Assembly: GCA_934502885.1 (NCBI GenBank)
Contig: CAKSUT010000004.1
Location: 99,982 to 163,981, forward strand
Direction of reading: 5' to 3'
DNA from: an uncultured Eubacteriales bacterium
GTDB taxonomy: Bacteria > Bacillota > Clostridia > Oscillospirales > CAG-382
DNA length: 64,000 nucleotides
The notes beneath the pieces are model-generated. The model was not told the origin of the DNA and searched no databases. It saw only the letters and a list, made by a program, of their open reading frames with translations. Shown one piece after another: positions 16,268 to 24,997 of the stretch. The position numbers and the translations under genes were made by a program. How positions within the stretch are numbered: position 1 is the stretch's first letter; each line of letters begins with the position of its first letter.

Positions 16268-18172
16268 TTATATATCGTATTTTGCTATTTTACTTTCGTA
16301 AAGAAGCTTCATGAAGAGACCGCCGATAACGCTTCTGTGCCTGAAATGACGATGCTCGGCAGTTATTGTATAGTACCAGTCTGTCATGGGTACACGGGAG
16401 AGAGTGTAGTTGTACATTGTCCAAAGCGGTTCAACGAACTTCTCAAACTCATCGTCGGTCTCGGTCATAGTCGCCGTCCACACAAGCCAATCGGATTTTG
16501 TGTACGTCTCACGGTTGTCAAGCGGCATTCCGTAGGGGTTGATGTGCGTGAAATTGGATGCAAGCTCGCCTCTGAAAGTACCCTTCGGGAAAATTCCGAG
16601 ATCAAAAACCTTGTCCCAAACCGCATTGTATTTAAGGCTGAAAGTTTCCGGACGGTCAAATGCAAGTCTGTAGGAACCGTCTTCATTCTTGGCACGCTCA
16701 ATCCACGAAAGCGCCATATCTTTTGCGGTCTTTATCATCTCTTCGTAGGTCGCATGGTCGCCGGTCATGTCGCAGATAATGCCGTAAGCGGCAATACCCA
16801 TTATAGCCTTGAGCGAGAGGTTGCAGTTGTGCGCAAGATGACCTGCAAAGTCGTCGGTGCAGAGCTGATTTGCCGGATCGTTGCCGTTGTCTATGAGGTA
16901 CTTTACCCATTTTGAGAGCGTGCCGAGGTGGCTCTTTGCAAACTCAACATCCTCGGAAGCGATTGCAGCCGCAGCCTCCATTATGAGCATATTGCCGCAT
17001 TCCTCAACGGGCATCTGCATTTCCGATTTGGGAGTGTCTTTCCAGTTCTCGCCGTATTTCTGACCGTTGAGGAGAGGATACTGACCGACGTCGTGCGGTG
17101 CAAAGTCGTATGTCCAAACATCGCTCGCCGCATACTTGTAAATGGGGCGCATCATGCCCTTGACAAGCTCGGGGTTGTAGAGTAAGAACATAGGTATCGA
17201 CGGATAGCTTACGTCAACCGTTGCCGCACATCCGTTGGAGAAACATTCTTTGGAAATGTAAAGAATGCTTCCGTCTTCATCAAGAACGAGTTTGTGTGCC
17301 GCAAGAGCCTGTCTGTAGGCGAGAAGAAGCATTTCTGCATACTTTGTACCACCTGCACGGCAAGCGTCAGCATACATCATATCGGAGAACGATTCGCATA
17401 TGTCGAACAGCTCCTCGTATTCCTCCGAAGCCTTGTCGAGAGCTTCAGTTATCGTTTCGCCGCCATGACACCAGTACGACTTCAAATGCTTTCCGAAGTA
17501 TTCGATACTCTCAATGTCGTCGTAGCCGACAAGGAAGAGCGCATCGTCGTCAAGCGTGCTTTCAATGCTTACGAACTGCATATCGTTTACCTTATCGGTC
17601 TTTATGAAAGCATCCTTGTCCTTTGCGGCAAGATATGCGTAGCCCCAGTCAATTCTGTGGTCGTCGCCGGAACGGTTGAGAGCATTCTGCTCAAGAGAAC
17701 CCATCTTTGCGAAAATGATGTTTTCGGTTTCGTCGAACTCAACGCCTACCGGCTTTTCTCCCTTCTTGTTGAGGCAGAATTCCTCTGAAAGCTCAAGTTT
17801 TACGCTTACCGTGTGCTTTTCCTTTGATTCATAGTAAGCGTAAATATAGCTTACCGGGCGTGTGAGGTAATAAAAATCGTCAATTATGAGGGGAGACGTA
17901 AAGTTCACGTGAAGCGTGATGCCGCCTGCCTCAAATGTGTAAAACGTGCTTGTTGCGGAATAATCGAAAGCAACCTGATTCGCCTTTCCGATTCCCTCGG
18001 GAATACCCATAAAGCAGTAGCTCTTGCCGTCAACGGTGACGATGCCGTTGAATGTGAAGTCCGAACCCGTCCAGTGCATGACGGTGCTTTCGTTGAGCTT
18101 GTCGGATTTCGACCATACGGAAGTGAAGGGGTCGATTGTGATGAGCGGTATCGCCGGCGGACGTAATTTCAT
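16268..18172 (-). CDS. DUF4965/glutaminase-A-like (GtaA family) six-hairpin protein
   Basis: A 634-residue protein without a signal peptide. The N-terminal half (LITIDPFTSVWSKSDKL, VMHWTG) matches the beta-sandwich DUF5127 region, and the C-terminal half (residues ~255-630) the helical DUF4965/DUF1793 region (FSNGCAATVDVSYPSIPMFL, WTYDFAPHDVGQYP). Fungal GtaA is described as a glutaminase, but bacterial members lie in carbohydrate loci and their activity is uncertain. The ATG at 18172 follows GGAGG by 8 bases. It leads the galM operon from the promoter at 18223-18251. Confidence 0.85.
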   Translation of the reverse strand: MKLRPPAIPLITIDPFTSVWSKSDKLNESTVMHWTGSDFTFNGIVTVDGKSYCFMGIPEGIGKANQVAFDYSATSTFYTFEAGGITLHVNFTSPLIIDDFYYLTRPVSYIYAYYESKEKHTVSVKLELSEEFCLNKKGEKPVGVEFDETENIIFAKMGSLEQNALNRSGDDHRIDWGYAYLAAKDKDAFIKTDKVNDMQFVSIESTLDDDALFLVGYDDIESIEYFGKHLKSYWCHGGETITEALDKASEEYEELFDICESFSDMMYADACRAGGTKYAEMLLLAYRQALAAHKLVLDEDGSILYISKECFSNGCAATVDVSYPSIPMFLLYNPELVKGMMRPIYKYAASDVWTYDFAPHDVGQYPLLNGQKYGENWKDTPKSEMQMPVEECGNMLIMEAAAAIASEDVEFAKSHLGTLSKWVKYLIDNGNDPANQLCTDDFAGHLAHNCNLSLKAIMGIAAYGIICDMTGDHATYEEMIKTAKDMALSWIERAKNEDGSYRLAFDRPETFSLKYNAVWDKVFDLGIFPKGTFRGELASNFTHINPYGMPLDNRETYTKSDWLVWTATMTETDDEFEKFVEPLWTMYNYTLSRVPMTDWYYTITAEHRHFRHRSVIGGLFMKLLYESKIAKYDI

Positions 18173-18200
18173 TTGTTTTTCCTCCATTGCTGTAAATAAC

Positions 18201-18214
18201 GGTAACATATTACC
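18201..18214. promoter_or_regulatory. Inverted repeat, candidate operator of the DUF4965-galM operon
   Basis: GGTAA-CATA-TTACC lies just downstream of the -10 box of the minus-strand promoter, where a bound repressor would block elongation. Short, so only suggestive. Confidence 0.3.
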
Positions 18215-18222
18215 ATGCTCAC

Positions 18223-18251
18223 ATTATAACACATATTTGTGTACATTTCAA
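18223..18251 (-). promoter_or_regulatory. Promoter of the DUF4965-galM operon
   Basis: Minus strand TTGAAA (18251-18246), 17 bases, TATAAT (18228-18223). Confidence 0.7.
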
Positions 18252-18271
18252 TGTAATATTCTGCTGCAATA

Positions 18272-18301
18272 TTGACGTTTCCTACTTTTTTACAGTGTAA
18301 T
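18272..18301 (+). promoter_or_regulatory. Possible promoter upstream of the small ORF and yibE/F-like gene
   Basis: TTGACG (18272-18277), 18 bases, TGTAAT (18296-18301). Confidence 0.4.
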
Positions 18302-18359
18302 CTTATACATTTCCGGCAAAGCTAAATGCATATCCGGTTATGAAAAGGAGGAATTAGCG

Positions 18360-18545
18360 GTGATAGAAAAAGATGCAGTGCGGCTTTTGTGCTATAGTCG
18401 TTTCCGCAGCATGGTGAGGATATTCGCATTTAAACACAGAAAACACTTGAAAAATTCACTCTTGCGGAGTATAATTACGGTTGTACGGCATAACAGCCGA
18501 AGTAAAGGGCTAAAAGCCTGTCAGAACAGCGAGGTTGTGAAATGA
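18360..18545 (+). CDS. Possible small protein (61 aa) translationally coupled to the YibE/F gene
   Basis: A 61-residue basic reading frame starting at GTG. It has a strong ribosome binding site, AAAAGGAGGA, 8 bases upstream, and its TGA stop overlaps the ATG of the next gene in an ATGA arrangement, which is typical of translational coupling. The protein itself (rich in R, K, H, S) resembles no family I know, and another promoter-like sequence (18447-18475) lies inside it, so it may be chance. Confidence 0.35.
   Translation: MIEKDAVRLLCYSRFRSMVRIFAFKHRKHLKNSLLRSIITVVRHNSRSKGLKACQNSEVVK
18447..18475 (+). promoter_or_regulatory. Promoter of the YibE/F-trmO transcript
   Basis: TTGAAA (18447-18452), 17 bases, TATAAT (18470-18475), about 66 bases before the ATG of the YibE/F gene. 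Confidence 0.55.
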
Positions 18546-19801
18546 ATGCAAAACTAAAAAATGCGGCGATACAGCTTTTGATAGTTTTTTTGTCTGCGCT
18601 TGTGCTTGCACTCGGTTACATATGCGCAAAAGGTGAGAAGAACGCTCTCGATAACGAGGACAGAGCGCACAGTACATTTGAGACGGCAAAGGTTATCTCG
18701 ATCGACGACAAAATAGAGATGACGGATATTCCGGATTCACAGGAGGACTATAACCTGCTTCTCACCTGCAAAATGCTCTCTGGTGCCGAAAAAGGCAAAA
18801 CCGTTCACGCAATTCAGAATATCAGCAGTTACCTCAATCAGCAGATCCGACCCGTAACGCAGGGGGATAAGATAATACTCACGCTCGTGGAGGACGCCGC
18901 CGGAGAATCGTGGTACTTTGCGGAATACGTGAGATCCGATATGCTGGCGATGCTTCTTGCGCTGTTCATTCTCGGACTTATAGTTTTCGGTAAGATGAGC
19001 GGAGTCAAGACGGTAATCTCACTTGCACTCACCTGCGGAGCTGTTTTCTATATGCTTATTCCCGCAATATATTCGGGGCAGAGCGCATATCTTTGGTCAA
19101 TTATCGTATGTCTTTACATAATTGTCATGACTCTCTGCATAGTAAACGGTCTTCGCTATATGAGCCTTGCGACGGGACTCGGATGCGTCGCAGGAATAGT
19201 TTTTGCGGCGGTTATGATGCAGATTACCGATAAGGTGATGAAGCTCACGGGCTTTCTTGACGAAACCTCGATGTATCTTTCGTTTATAGATATGAACGGT
19301 TCGGTTGACCTCAAGAGCATTGTCTTTGCATCGGTTACAATCGGCTGCGTCGGCGCAGTAATGGACGTTGCGGTCGATATATCCGCAGCCCTCCACGAAA
19401 TCGCAATGAAGCTGAAAAAGCCGACCTTTTCGGGTCTTATTGAGTCCGGCTTCAACATAGGTCACGATATAATGGGTACAATGTCAAACACGCTTATTCT
19501 TGCGCACATAGGAAGCAGTATAAGCTTTGTGCTTCTTGTAATCTACAACAGCAGTGACTCCATGCTCTTCCTTTTCAACCGTGAGATAATAGTCGCCGAA
19601 GGATTGAAAATACTCATAGGAAGCCTCGGAATACTTATGACAATACCGCTTTCCACCCTCATATGCGCATTTCTCTATACGCGCCGCAGTTTTATCGAAC
19701 ACAGAAAAGTGACGGAATTTGAGGACGAAAACGACGAAAACACGGCTGAGCTTTTGGAGCTTGCCGCAACGATGCACGAGGAAGCTGCAAATGATAAATA
19801 A
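18542..19801 (+). CDS. YibE/F family membrane protein
   Basis: A 419-residue protein. One N-terminal helix (residues ~8-28) is followed by an extracytoplasmic domain of ~110 residues (ending near AGESWYFAEYVRSD), then about seven membrane helices and an acidic C-terminal tail. The segment VASVTIGCVGAVMDVAVDIS-like (FASVTIGCVGAVMDVAVDIS) and the following GHDIMGTMSNTLILA are hallmarks of the YibE/F family. The function of this family is not established. GAGG lies 7 bases before the ATG. Its end overlaps the trmO start by 11 bases. Confidence 0.9.
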   Translation: MNAKLKNAAIQLLIVFLSALVLALGYICAKGEKNALDNEDRAHSTFETAKVISIDDKIEMTDIPDSQEDYNLLLTCKMLSGAEKGKTVHAIQNISSYLNQQIRPVTQGDKIILTLVEDAAGESWYFAEYVRSDMLAMLLALFILGLIVFGKMSGVKTVISLALTCGAVFYMLIPAIYSGQSAYLWSIIVCLYIIVMTLCIVNGLRYMSLATGLGCVAGIVFAAVMMQITDKVMKLTGFLDETSMYLSFIDMNGSVDLKSIVFASVTIGCVGAVMDVAVDISAALHEIAMKLKKPTFSGLIESGFNIGHDIMGTMSNTLILAHIGSSISFVLLVIYNSSDSMLFLFNREIIVAEGLKILIGSLGILMTIPLSTLICAFLYTRRSFIEHRKVTEFEDENDENTAELLELAATMHEEAANDK

Positions 19802-20525
19802 TGATGAACCGATGTCGGAGTCGGAAGGCAAAGAACTTTCGTTTCGCGTTATCGCGCATATACGCTCACCGTTCAGGACAAAATTCGGAATACCGCGTCA
19901 GAGCGGTTACTGCGACAACGTGAAATCCTACATAGAATTTGTGCCTGAGTTTGCAAATCCCGACGCACTTCGTGGGATCGGCGACTTTTCGCATCTGTGG
20001 ATTTTGTGGTATTTCTCCGAAGTTGAAAACGGGAGAGAGTGGTCGCCGACGGTTCGTCCGCCGAAGCTCGGAGGAAATAAAAGAGTCGGCGTTTTCGCGA
20101 CACGCTCGCCGTTCAGACCGAACCCTATCGGACTTTCTTCGGTGATGCTCATAGGAGTTGAAGAGAACGGCGGAAAACTTCGGATTGCCGTGACCGGAGC
20201 CGACCTTATGGACGGGACGCCTATACTTGATATTAAGCCGTATCTTGCGTATACTGACTCCCACCCGGAGGCAAGCGGAGGTATTTCTGTGAATTTTGCC
20301 GAAAGAAAACTCGCGGTTCATTTTGCCGAAGAGGCGGATGAGTGCGGCGTACCCGAAGAAACCGTCTGCGGACTTGCGGAGATTCTCGAACAGGATCCGC
20401 GACCTGCATATCATGACGACCCTGACAGAATATACGGGCTTGTATACTCGGATATAGAAGTAAAATTCAGGGTTGACGATAAAAGCGAAATACTTACGGT
20501 TTTGTCAATGGAAAAATGCAAATAA
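19791..20525 (+). CDS. trmO: tRNA (N6-threonylcarbamoyladenosine(37)-N6)-methyltransferase TrmO
   Basis: A 244-residue cytoplasmic enzyme of the YaeB/VirR-like beta-barrel family, which methylates t6A37 of tRNA-Thr using S-adenosylmethionine. Conserved segments: VIAHIRSPFRTKFGIPRQSG at the N-terminus, FSHLWILWYF, the SAM-site stretch GVFATRSPFRPNPIGLS, and DGTPILDIKPYL. The C-terminus has the short extension typical of the bacterial protein (DPDRIYGLVYSDIEVKFRV). ATG 19791 has a GAGG 7 bases upstream and overlaps the preceding stop, so the two genes are coupled. Confidence 0.93.
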   Translation: MINNDEPMSESEGKELSFRVIAHIRSPFRTKFGIPRQSGYCDNVKSYIEFVPEFANPDALRGIGDFSHLWILWYFSEVENGREWSPTVRPPKLGGNKRVGVFATRSPFRPNPIGLSSVMLIGVEENGGKLRIAVTGADLMDGTPILDIKPYLAYTDSHPEASGGISVNFAERKLAVHFAEEADECGVPEETVCGLAEILEQDPRPAYHDDPDRIYGLVYSDIEVKFRVDDKSEILTVLSMEKCK

Positions 20526-20673
20526 TTCGGTCGAAGTTCGTCAAATTATACACAATCGAAAAGTTTACTGTTTGTATATATCTGCATAACATTCAGGTGT
20601 TATCATTGCTTCATTGAAAATTTAACAGCCCGTTGAAACTTTCGGAATCGTTTGTGAAACCGGAAGCGGAGGG

Positions 20674-20765
20674 GGTTCCGGAGAACCTCACGAAAGGTGA
20701 GTGCCGAAGGTGTAAGGAAGCTTCCGCTTCCGATTCTCTCAGGCAAAAGGATGGAAACCGACATC
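20674..20765 (+). promoter_or_regulatory. Glycine riboswitch (single aptamer)
   Basis: The consensus glycine aptamer is readable: GGAGAACC in the 5' part, GTGCCGAAGG in the core, a hairpin around GGAAGCTTCC, then TCTCAGGCAAAAGGATGG. P1 can form between GGTTCC (20674) and GGAAACC (near 20754-20760). Only one aptamer is seen; a following GCGG-10-CCGC hairpin (20766-20783) could serve as the 'ghost' helix of type-1 singlets. It stands upstream of an alanine/glycine symporter, which fits. Confidence 0.88.
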
Positions 20766-20807
20766 GCGGATAAAGCTTGCCGCTTGTTATTTTGTATCTT
20801 TTTGATT

Positions 20808-20839
20808 GGGGATGCGCCTTTTCGGTGCGTCCCCTTTTT
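20808..20839 (+). terminator. Riboswitch expression-platform terminator
   Basis: Stem GGGGATGCGCC / GGTGCGTCCCC (two G-U pairs), short TTTC loop and five T. It sits between the glycine aptamer and the symporter start, so ligand binding probably acts by transcription attenuation. Confidence 0.82.
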
Positions 20840-20863
20840 GCGGGCAAAAAAGGAGTATGAAAT

Positions 20864-22288
20864 ATGGAGAATTTCATCAATGCGGTTGAAGCCGTAAATA
20901 AGGTTATAAACGACTTCGCATGGGGACCCGTAATGCTTGCGCTTCTCGTAGGCACTGGTATCTACCTTACTATCAGAACAGGCTTTATCCAGGTGACAAA
21001 ATTCGGCTACATCATGAAGAACACCGTCGGCTCTCTTTTCAGAAAGTCCGACAAAGACCACGGCGCGAACCTCTCGCCTTTTCAGGCAGTTACAACTGCT
21101 CTTGCCGGAACCGTCGGCACGGGTAACATCGCCGGTGTAACGGGTGCTATCTTCGTAGGCGGTCCCGGTGCGGTTTTCTGGATGTGGGTTTCCGCATTTT
21201 TCGGTATGTGTACAAAGTACGCCGAAATCGCTCTTGCGGTTAAGTACAGAGAAAAGGACGCTGACGGACGTCACCACGGCGGTCCGATGTACTACATAAC
21301 AAACGGCCTCGGAAAGAACTTCACATGGCTTGCCGTTATCTTCGCAATTCTCGGAACTCTCGCAAGCTTCGGTATCGGAAATATCGCACAGTCGAGCGAA
21401 ATCACAGGTGCGGTAAGAGGACTTTTCGGACTTGAGTCCAATAATACCGTAAACCTTATTATAGGTATAGGACTTGCAATAGTTGTAGGTATAGTTGCCA
21501 TAGGCGGCGTAAAGAGAATAGGTCTCGTTACCTCCTATCTCGTCCCCTTTATGGCGATCTTCTACATACTCGCAGGTATCCTCGTAATAATCCTTAGAAT
21601 TACAGATGTTCCGGCAGCGTTTGGCCATATCTTTGCGGAAGCATTCTCTTTCAGATCAGTCGGCGGCGGTATCTTCGGATACGTCATCATGTCCGCAATG
21701 CGTCAGGGCTTTGCAAGAGGAGTGTTCTCCAACGAAGCAGGTCTCGGTTCAGCTCCTATCGCTCACGCAGCATCCTCTACTGATGAACCCGTTGAACAGG
21801 CTATATGGGGTGTTTTTGAAGTTTTCATAGATACAATAGTTATCTGCACAATCACCGGTCTTACCGTTGTCCTTGCCGGATTTGATTTTACTCCGGAGTC
21901 GCTCGCAACTTTCGGTACAAAGGGTGCGGCCGCAATTCAGGCGTTCAATGAAATTCTACCCGGAACTCTCGGCGGTACGATGATTGAAATAAGCCTTATC
22001 TTCTTTGCCCTTTCCACCATTTTCGGTTGGTGTTACTACGGCGGTTCTTGCTTCGCATATCTCACGAAGAACAATAAGGTTCTTGACTTTATATACAAGA
22101 TTATATTTGTTGCCGTGTGCGTCGTCGGAGCAATGGGATCCGGTACTCTTATGTGGGATATCGCAGATACTCTCAACGGACTTATGGCCCTTCCGAACCT
22201 TATCGCACTTATTCCTCTTGCAGGCGTTGTTGCAAAGCTCACGAAGGGCTACTTTGCAAAGGTTGACGCAGAGAAGCTTAAGAAATAA
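20864..22288 (+). CDS. Alanine/glycine:cation symporter (AGCS) family protein
   Basis: A 474-residue membrane protein with about ten or eleven helices. AGCS motifs are plain: GTGIYLTIRTGFIQ, FQAVTTALAGTVGTGNIAGV, FWMWVSAFFGMCTKYAEI and FARGVFSNEAGLGSAPIAHA. Such transporters bring in alanine or glycine with sodium or protons. The glycine riboswitch just upstream makes glycine the likely substrate here. AAAAAGGAGT lies about 8 bases before the ATG. Confidence 0.95.
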   Translation: MENFINAVEAVNKVINDFAWGPVMLALLVGTGIYLTIRTGFIQVTKFGYIMKNTVGSLFRKSDKDHGANLSPFQAVTTALAGTVGTGNIAGVTGAIFVGGPGAVFWMWVSAFFGMCTKYAEIALAVKYREKDADGRHHGGPMYYITNGLGKNFTWLAVIFAILGTLASFGIGNIAQSSEITGAVRGLFGLESNNTVNLIIGIGLAIVVGIVAIGGVKRIGLVTSYLVPFMAIFYILAGILVIILRITDVPAAFGHIFAEAFSFRSVGGGIFGYVIMSAMRQGFARGVFSNEAGLGSAPIAHAASSTDEPVEQAIWGVFEVFIDTIVICTITGLTVVLAGFDFTPESLATFGTKGAAAIQAFNEILPGTLGGTMIEISLIFFALSTIFGWCYYGGSCFAYLTKNNKVLDFIYKIIFVAVCVVGAMGSGTLMWDIADTLNGLMALPNLIALIPLAGVVAKLTKGYFAKVDAEKLKK

Positions 22289-22312
22289 GCAAACTTCGGA
22301 AACAAAAGAATA

Positions 22313-22346
22313 ACGAGTCGGATTTAACCCCGGCTCGTATCTTTTT
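22313..22346. terminator. Shared terminator of the symporter and the convergent glycosidase gene
   Basis: Stem ACGAGTCGG / CCGGCTCGT with an 8-base loop, then ATCTTTTT on the plus strand; it also lies 8 bases beyond the stop of the minus-strand gene. Confidence 0.75.
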
Positions 22347-22353
22347 AAAACGT

Positions 22354-23982
22354 TTATTTGAACAGTATCTCAAAGGATGTTTTTCCGTCTGCTGCCGTTT
22401 CTGCGTCAACGTAGCTCGAACTGCCCACAGTATTTGAGATGAACTCAGCACATTCTCCGTTTATGAGAAGTTTTTCACAGGATTTTCCTTTCGGCAGAAG
22501 TATGTGCGCTGTGATTTTTTTCGACGGCGCAGAGACATCGTATCGCATTCCTTTGTCGGTGACGATGTATTTTACATCGATGAGAGCGTTTGTAGCTTCG
22601 TAGCCCGTGAGATACCTCAGCTCTTCGTAACCTGTTACGGGAAATCTCGGACTGAACGACAGCTCACGGTAACATGTGTCTTTGTCAACTACACCTGCAA
22701 GTCCTTCGTCAATTGCATAAAGAAGTGCCGCAGCACCCCAGCCGCTCGGGCCTCCGCCTTGAGAAAGCTCGGTTTCGGGCGAATAGAGAAAGAAGATGCT
22801 TCCGTCGCGCTCATATAACTTCATGAAGCGTGTGAGGATGTCCCATCCGTATTCCTCACAGCCATTGTCGAATGCCGCCTTTGCAAGCTCGCCTGCCGTG
22901 AACGGAGATATCGCACCGTTGACATACGAACCGGGAGCGTGACCGCACCAGTCGTCGGCGTTTTCATACGGTGGGTCTATCGAGAACCACTCGGCAAAGG
23001 CTTTTGTTGTCTTGCGGCGCTCCATGTATTCGTTTATAATGCTGCGCGACTGCTCGAGTGTCGTGACGCCTCGGTTCATGTCGTATGTGTTTGAAAGCGA
23101 AAGACGCTTACTCTCGAGGTTGTCCGCACCGTCGTGACCGAGATACAGCTCGTGCAGGAAGAACTTTCCGTTCCACAGATACCTGAACATATTTTCGCGG
23201 AGCTTGTTTGCACGTTCGCGCCACTTTGCGGCTTTGTCGCCGTTGCCGAGTTTGTCGTTGAACCACGCAAGACTTTGCATTGCGGCGTATACTCCGGAGT
23301 TGTCACCGTGCATTATCGCCATATATGTGTCATCGTTTATCCGCCTGTCATTGCCCGGCTGTCTGAACGCAAAATCCCACGTGTCAATGGTGAACGGCCG
23401 CTTAACAAGACCGTGACTATCGTCCCAACGCTTGGGGTCGCTTGTCACGTAATCTATACCTTTCTCAAGCTTCGGCAGAATGCGCGCAAGCCACCCCTCG
23501 TCCCCAAACACCTTGAAGCAGAATACCGCACCCTCAACCACAAGGTATTCAATGTCCGCTTCAAGCTCAAGTCGCACGAGAGCAACATTGTCCTCCGGAT
23601 AAATTATGCGGCAGTCCTCATTTACGAATTTCCAGTGATAATCGTCAAGCTGTTTTATCAGTTCGTAGTACTGCCCGTCCTCTCTTTGCGTTTCGATTAT
23701 GAAATTGAGAAAGTCACGCATTTTCGTGTCCCAGTGGCGGTACGCTTTCATCTGGTGAACGTTGTCGCGTATCCAGTTGTTGGAGCAGGCAAGCATTTTG
23801 CCGTCAATTAAAACAAGACGCCGGTCATCGGAAACTATGTTTCTAAGTCCGTGCATAAACTTTCCGAGACGAGATCCGTCAGATGTGAAAATGCCGGGAA
23901 GCCCCGATTCATCATTGTTGTAGAGGCCGACTTTTTTGTCGCCTATGTACATACGGGGAAATCTGTTTTTAAACTCTATCAT
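22354..23982 (-). CDS. Six-hairpin glycosidase superfamily protein
   Basis: A 542-residue cytoplasmic protein with no signal peptide. The helical repeats and motifs such as CSNNWIRDNVHQMKAYRHWD, DDTYMAIMHGDNSGVY and GPSGWGAAALLYAIDEGL suggest an (alpha/alpha)6 catalytic domain like those of GH15, GH63 and GH78 enzymes, with a C-terminal beta-sandwich after residue ~450 (ITAHILLPKGKSCEKLLING). I cannot assign a GH family. It is followed on the same strand by no other gene and starts 11 bases after the EamA exporter, so the two are likely cotranscribed, exporter first. AGGAGGAATATT precedes the ATG. Confidence 0.75.
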   Translation of the reverse strand: MIEFKNRFPRMYIGDKKVGLYNNDESGLPGIFTSDGSRLGKFMHGLRNIVSDDRRLVLIDGKMLACSNNWIRDNVHQMKAYRHWDTKMRDFLNFIIETQREDGQYYELIKQLDDYHWKFVNEDCRIIYPEDNVALVRLELEADIEYLVVEGAVFCFKVFGDEGWLARILPKLEKGIDYVTSDPKRWDDSHGLVKRPFTIDTWDFAFRQPGNDRRINDDTYMAIMHGDNSGVYAAMQSLAWFNDKLGNGDKAAKWRERANKLRENMFRYLWNGKFFLHELYLGHDGADNLESKRLSLSNTYDMNRGVTTLEQSRSIINEYMERRKTTKAFAEWFSIDPPYENADDWCGHAPGSYVNGAISPFTAGELAKAAFDNGCEEYGWDILTRFMKLYERDGSIFFLYSPETELSQGGGPSGWGAAALLYAIDEGLAGVVDKDTCYRELSFSPRFPVTGYEELRYLTGYEATNALIDVKYIVTDKGMRYDVSAPSKKITAHILLPKGKSCEKLLINGECAEFISNTVGSSSYVDAETAADGKTSFEILFK

Positions 23983-23993
23983 AATATTCCTCC

Positions 23994-24812
23994 TTATTTG
24001 AAAACGCCTATAATTACAATTGCCGCAACTCCTGCGAGTATGCCGACTATCTGAAGAGGCGTCAGCTTTTCTTTGAACACAACCATTCCGATAAGCGTCG
24101 AAAGAATGATAACTCCGCCGTTGAAGGTGGGGAAGAATATGACGGAGTTAATTGCGCCCGAAAGGTATATGTTGACTCTGTTGTACAGACAGCTCACAAC
24201 TCCGCAGGAAGCGGACGTTAATAGAAATCGGCGGTCGGAAACGATGTATTTGCGAAGTGAAGCGTCGGTGAGAGTAACGGCACCCGTGACGATTGTCATA
24301 ATCACCGCCGCCGTGAGCATCATATCGCCCGTGTTTCCGCCCGACTTTGAAAATGCTTTGAAGACAATTCCTATTCCGGCAGCGGAAATGAAGAAGCACA
24401 CTGTGTAAAATCCCCAGCCCTTGCCGAATTTAAGAGTGTCCCTCTTGCAGGTGCATACAACAGTGGCGGCAATGAGAAGCGCGATACCGAAAATCTGAAC
24501 AATACCGCAGCTTTCGTTCCAGAAAATGACTCCGCAGGCAGTTGAGAGAAGAAGCGACATATTTCCTATAAGCGTCGTAAGCGATATCGGTCCGAGAGAC
24601 ATCGCCTTTGATTTGAATATTAGAAAAAGAATCTGCACTGCGGCATACAGGACACCGAATAAAAGTATATCGGGTGCGAGTGTGAGACGCCCTCCGAGAA
24701 GAGTCAGAATTACCGTCCAAACACACGAGCAAAGAAAATTGAATCCGAATACCTTTCCTTTGCCGGAAAAAGATGTGCCGTGCAAAAGCGCGCTGTTAAG
24801 TGAAGCAAGCAT
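23994..24812 (-). CDS. EamA/DMT-family membrane transporter
   Basis: About 272 residues with nine or ten hydrophobic helices in the two-fold EamA pattern (drug/metabolite transporter superfamily), for example IGNMSLLLSTACGVIFWNES and ILSTLIGMVVFKEKLTPLQI near the end. The first ordinary start codon, ATG at 24812, falls inside the first helix and has no ribosome binding site. The same frame continues upstream with hydrophobic residues (ITEGILLAGTV) to an ATT at 24845 preceded by a G-run, so a non-standard ATT start or a sequence error is possible. It is divergent from an AraC regulator and upstream of the glycosidase gene. Substrate unknown. Confidence 0.8.
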   Translation of the reverse strand: MLASLNSALLHGTSFSGKGKVFGFNFLCSCVWTVILTLLGGRLTLAPDILLFGVLYAAVQILFLIFKSKAMSLGPISLTTLIGNMSLLLSTACGVIFWNESCGIVQIFGIALLIAATVVCTCKRDTLKFGKGWGFYTVCFFISAAGIGIVFKAFSKSGGNTGDMMLTAAVIMTIVTGAVTLTDASLRKYIVSDRRFLLTSASCGVVSCLYNRVNIYLSGAINSVIFFPTFNGGVIILSTLIGMVVFKEKLTPLQIVGILAGVAAIVIIGVFK

Positions 24813-24875
24813 AACCGTGCCTGCAAGAAGAATACCTTCCGTAATTACACCCCCCGAAATGTGTTTTCATGTGTG

Positions 24876-24903
24876 ATTATATCACCGGCAGCTGAAAAAT
24901 CAA
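24876..24903 (-). promoter_or_regulatory. Promoter of the EamA-glycosidase operon
   Basis: Minus strand TTGATT (24903-24898), 16 bases, TATAAT (24881-24876). Confidence 0.55.
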
Positions 24904-24943
24904 GACGTTTAAGTATCAATTTAAAGCGAAATAGTATCATCAC

Positions 24944-24972
24944 TTTACAAATCGGAAGTTGTGATGTATAAT
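24944..24972 (+). promoter_or_regulatory. Promoter of the first AraC-type regulator
   Basis: TTTACA (24944-24949), 17 bases, TATAAT (24967-24972), 26 bases before the GTG start. Confidence 0.65.
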
Positions 24973-24997
24973 AAGGTGTGTGAACGGAGGTGAAAGG

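Noticed and set aside
15500..16915. A 471-codon open frame on the plus strand across the galM and DUF4965 genes
   Set aside because: It is antisense to two recognisable genes and reads as low-quality valine-, cysteine- and serine-rich sequence with no domain.
18255..18273. AATATT...AATATT pair as an operator
   Set aside because: Only the outer six bases match as an inverted repeat, and AATATT is itself palindromic and common in AT-rich intergenic DNA.
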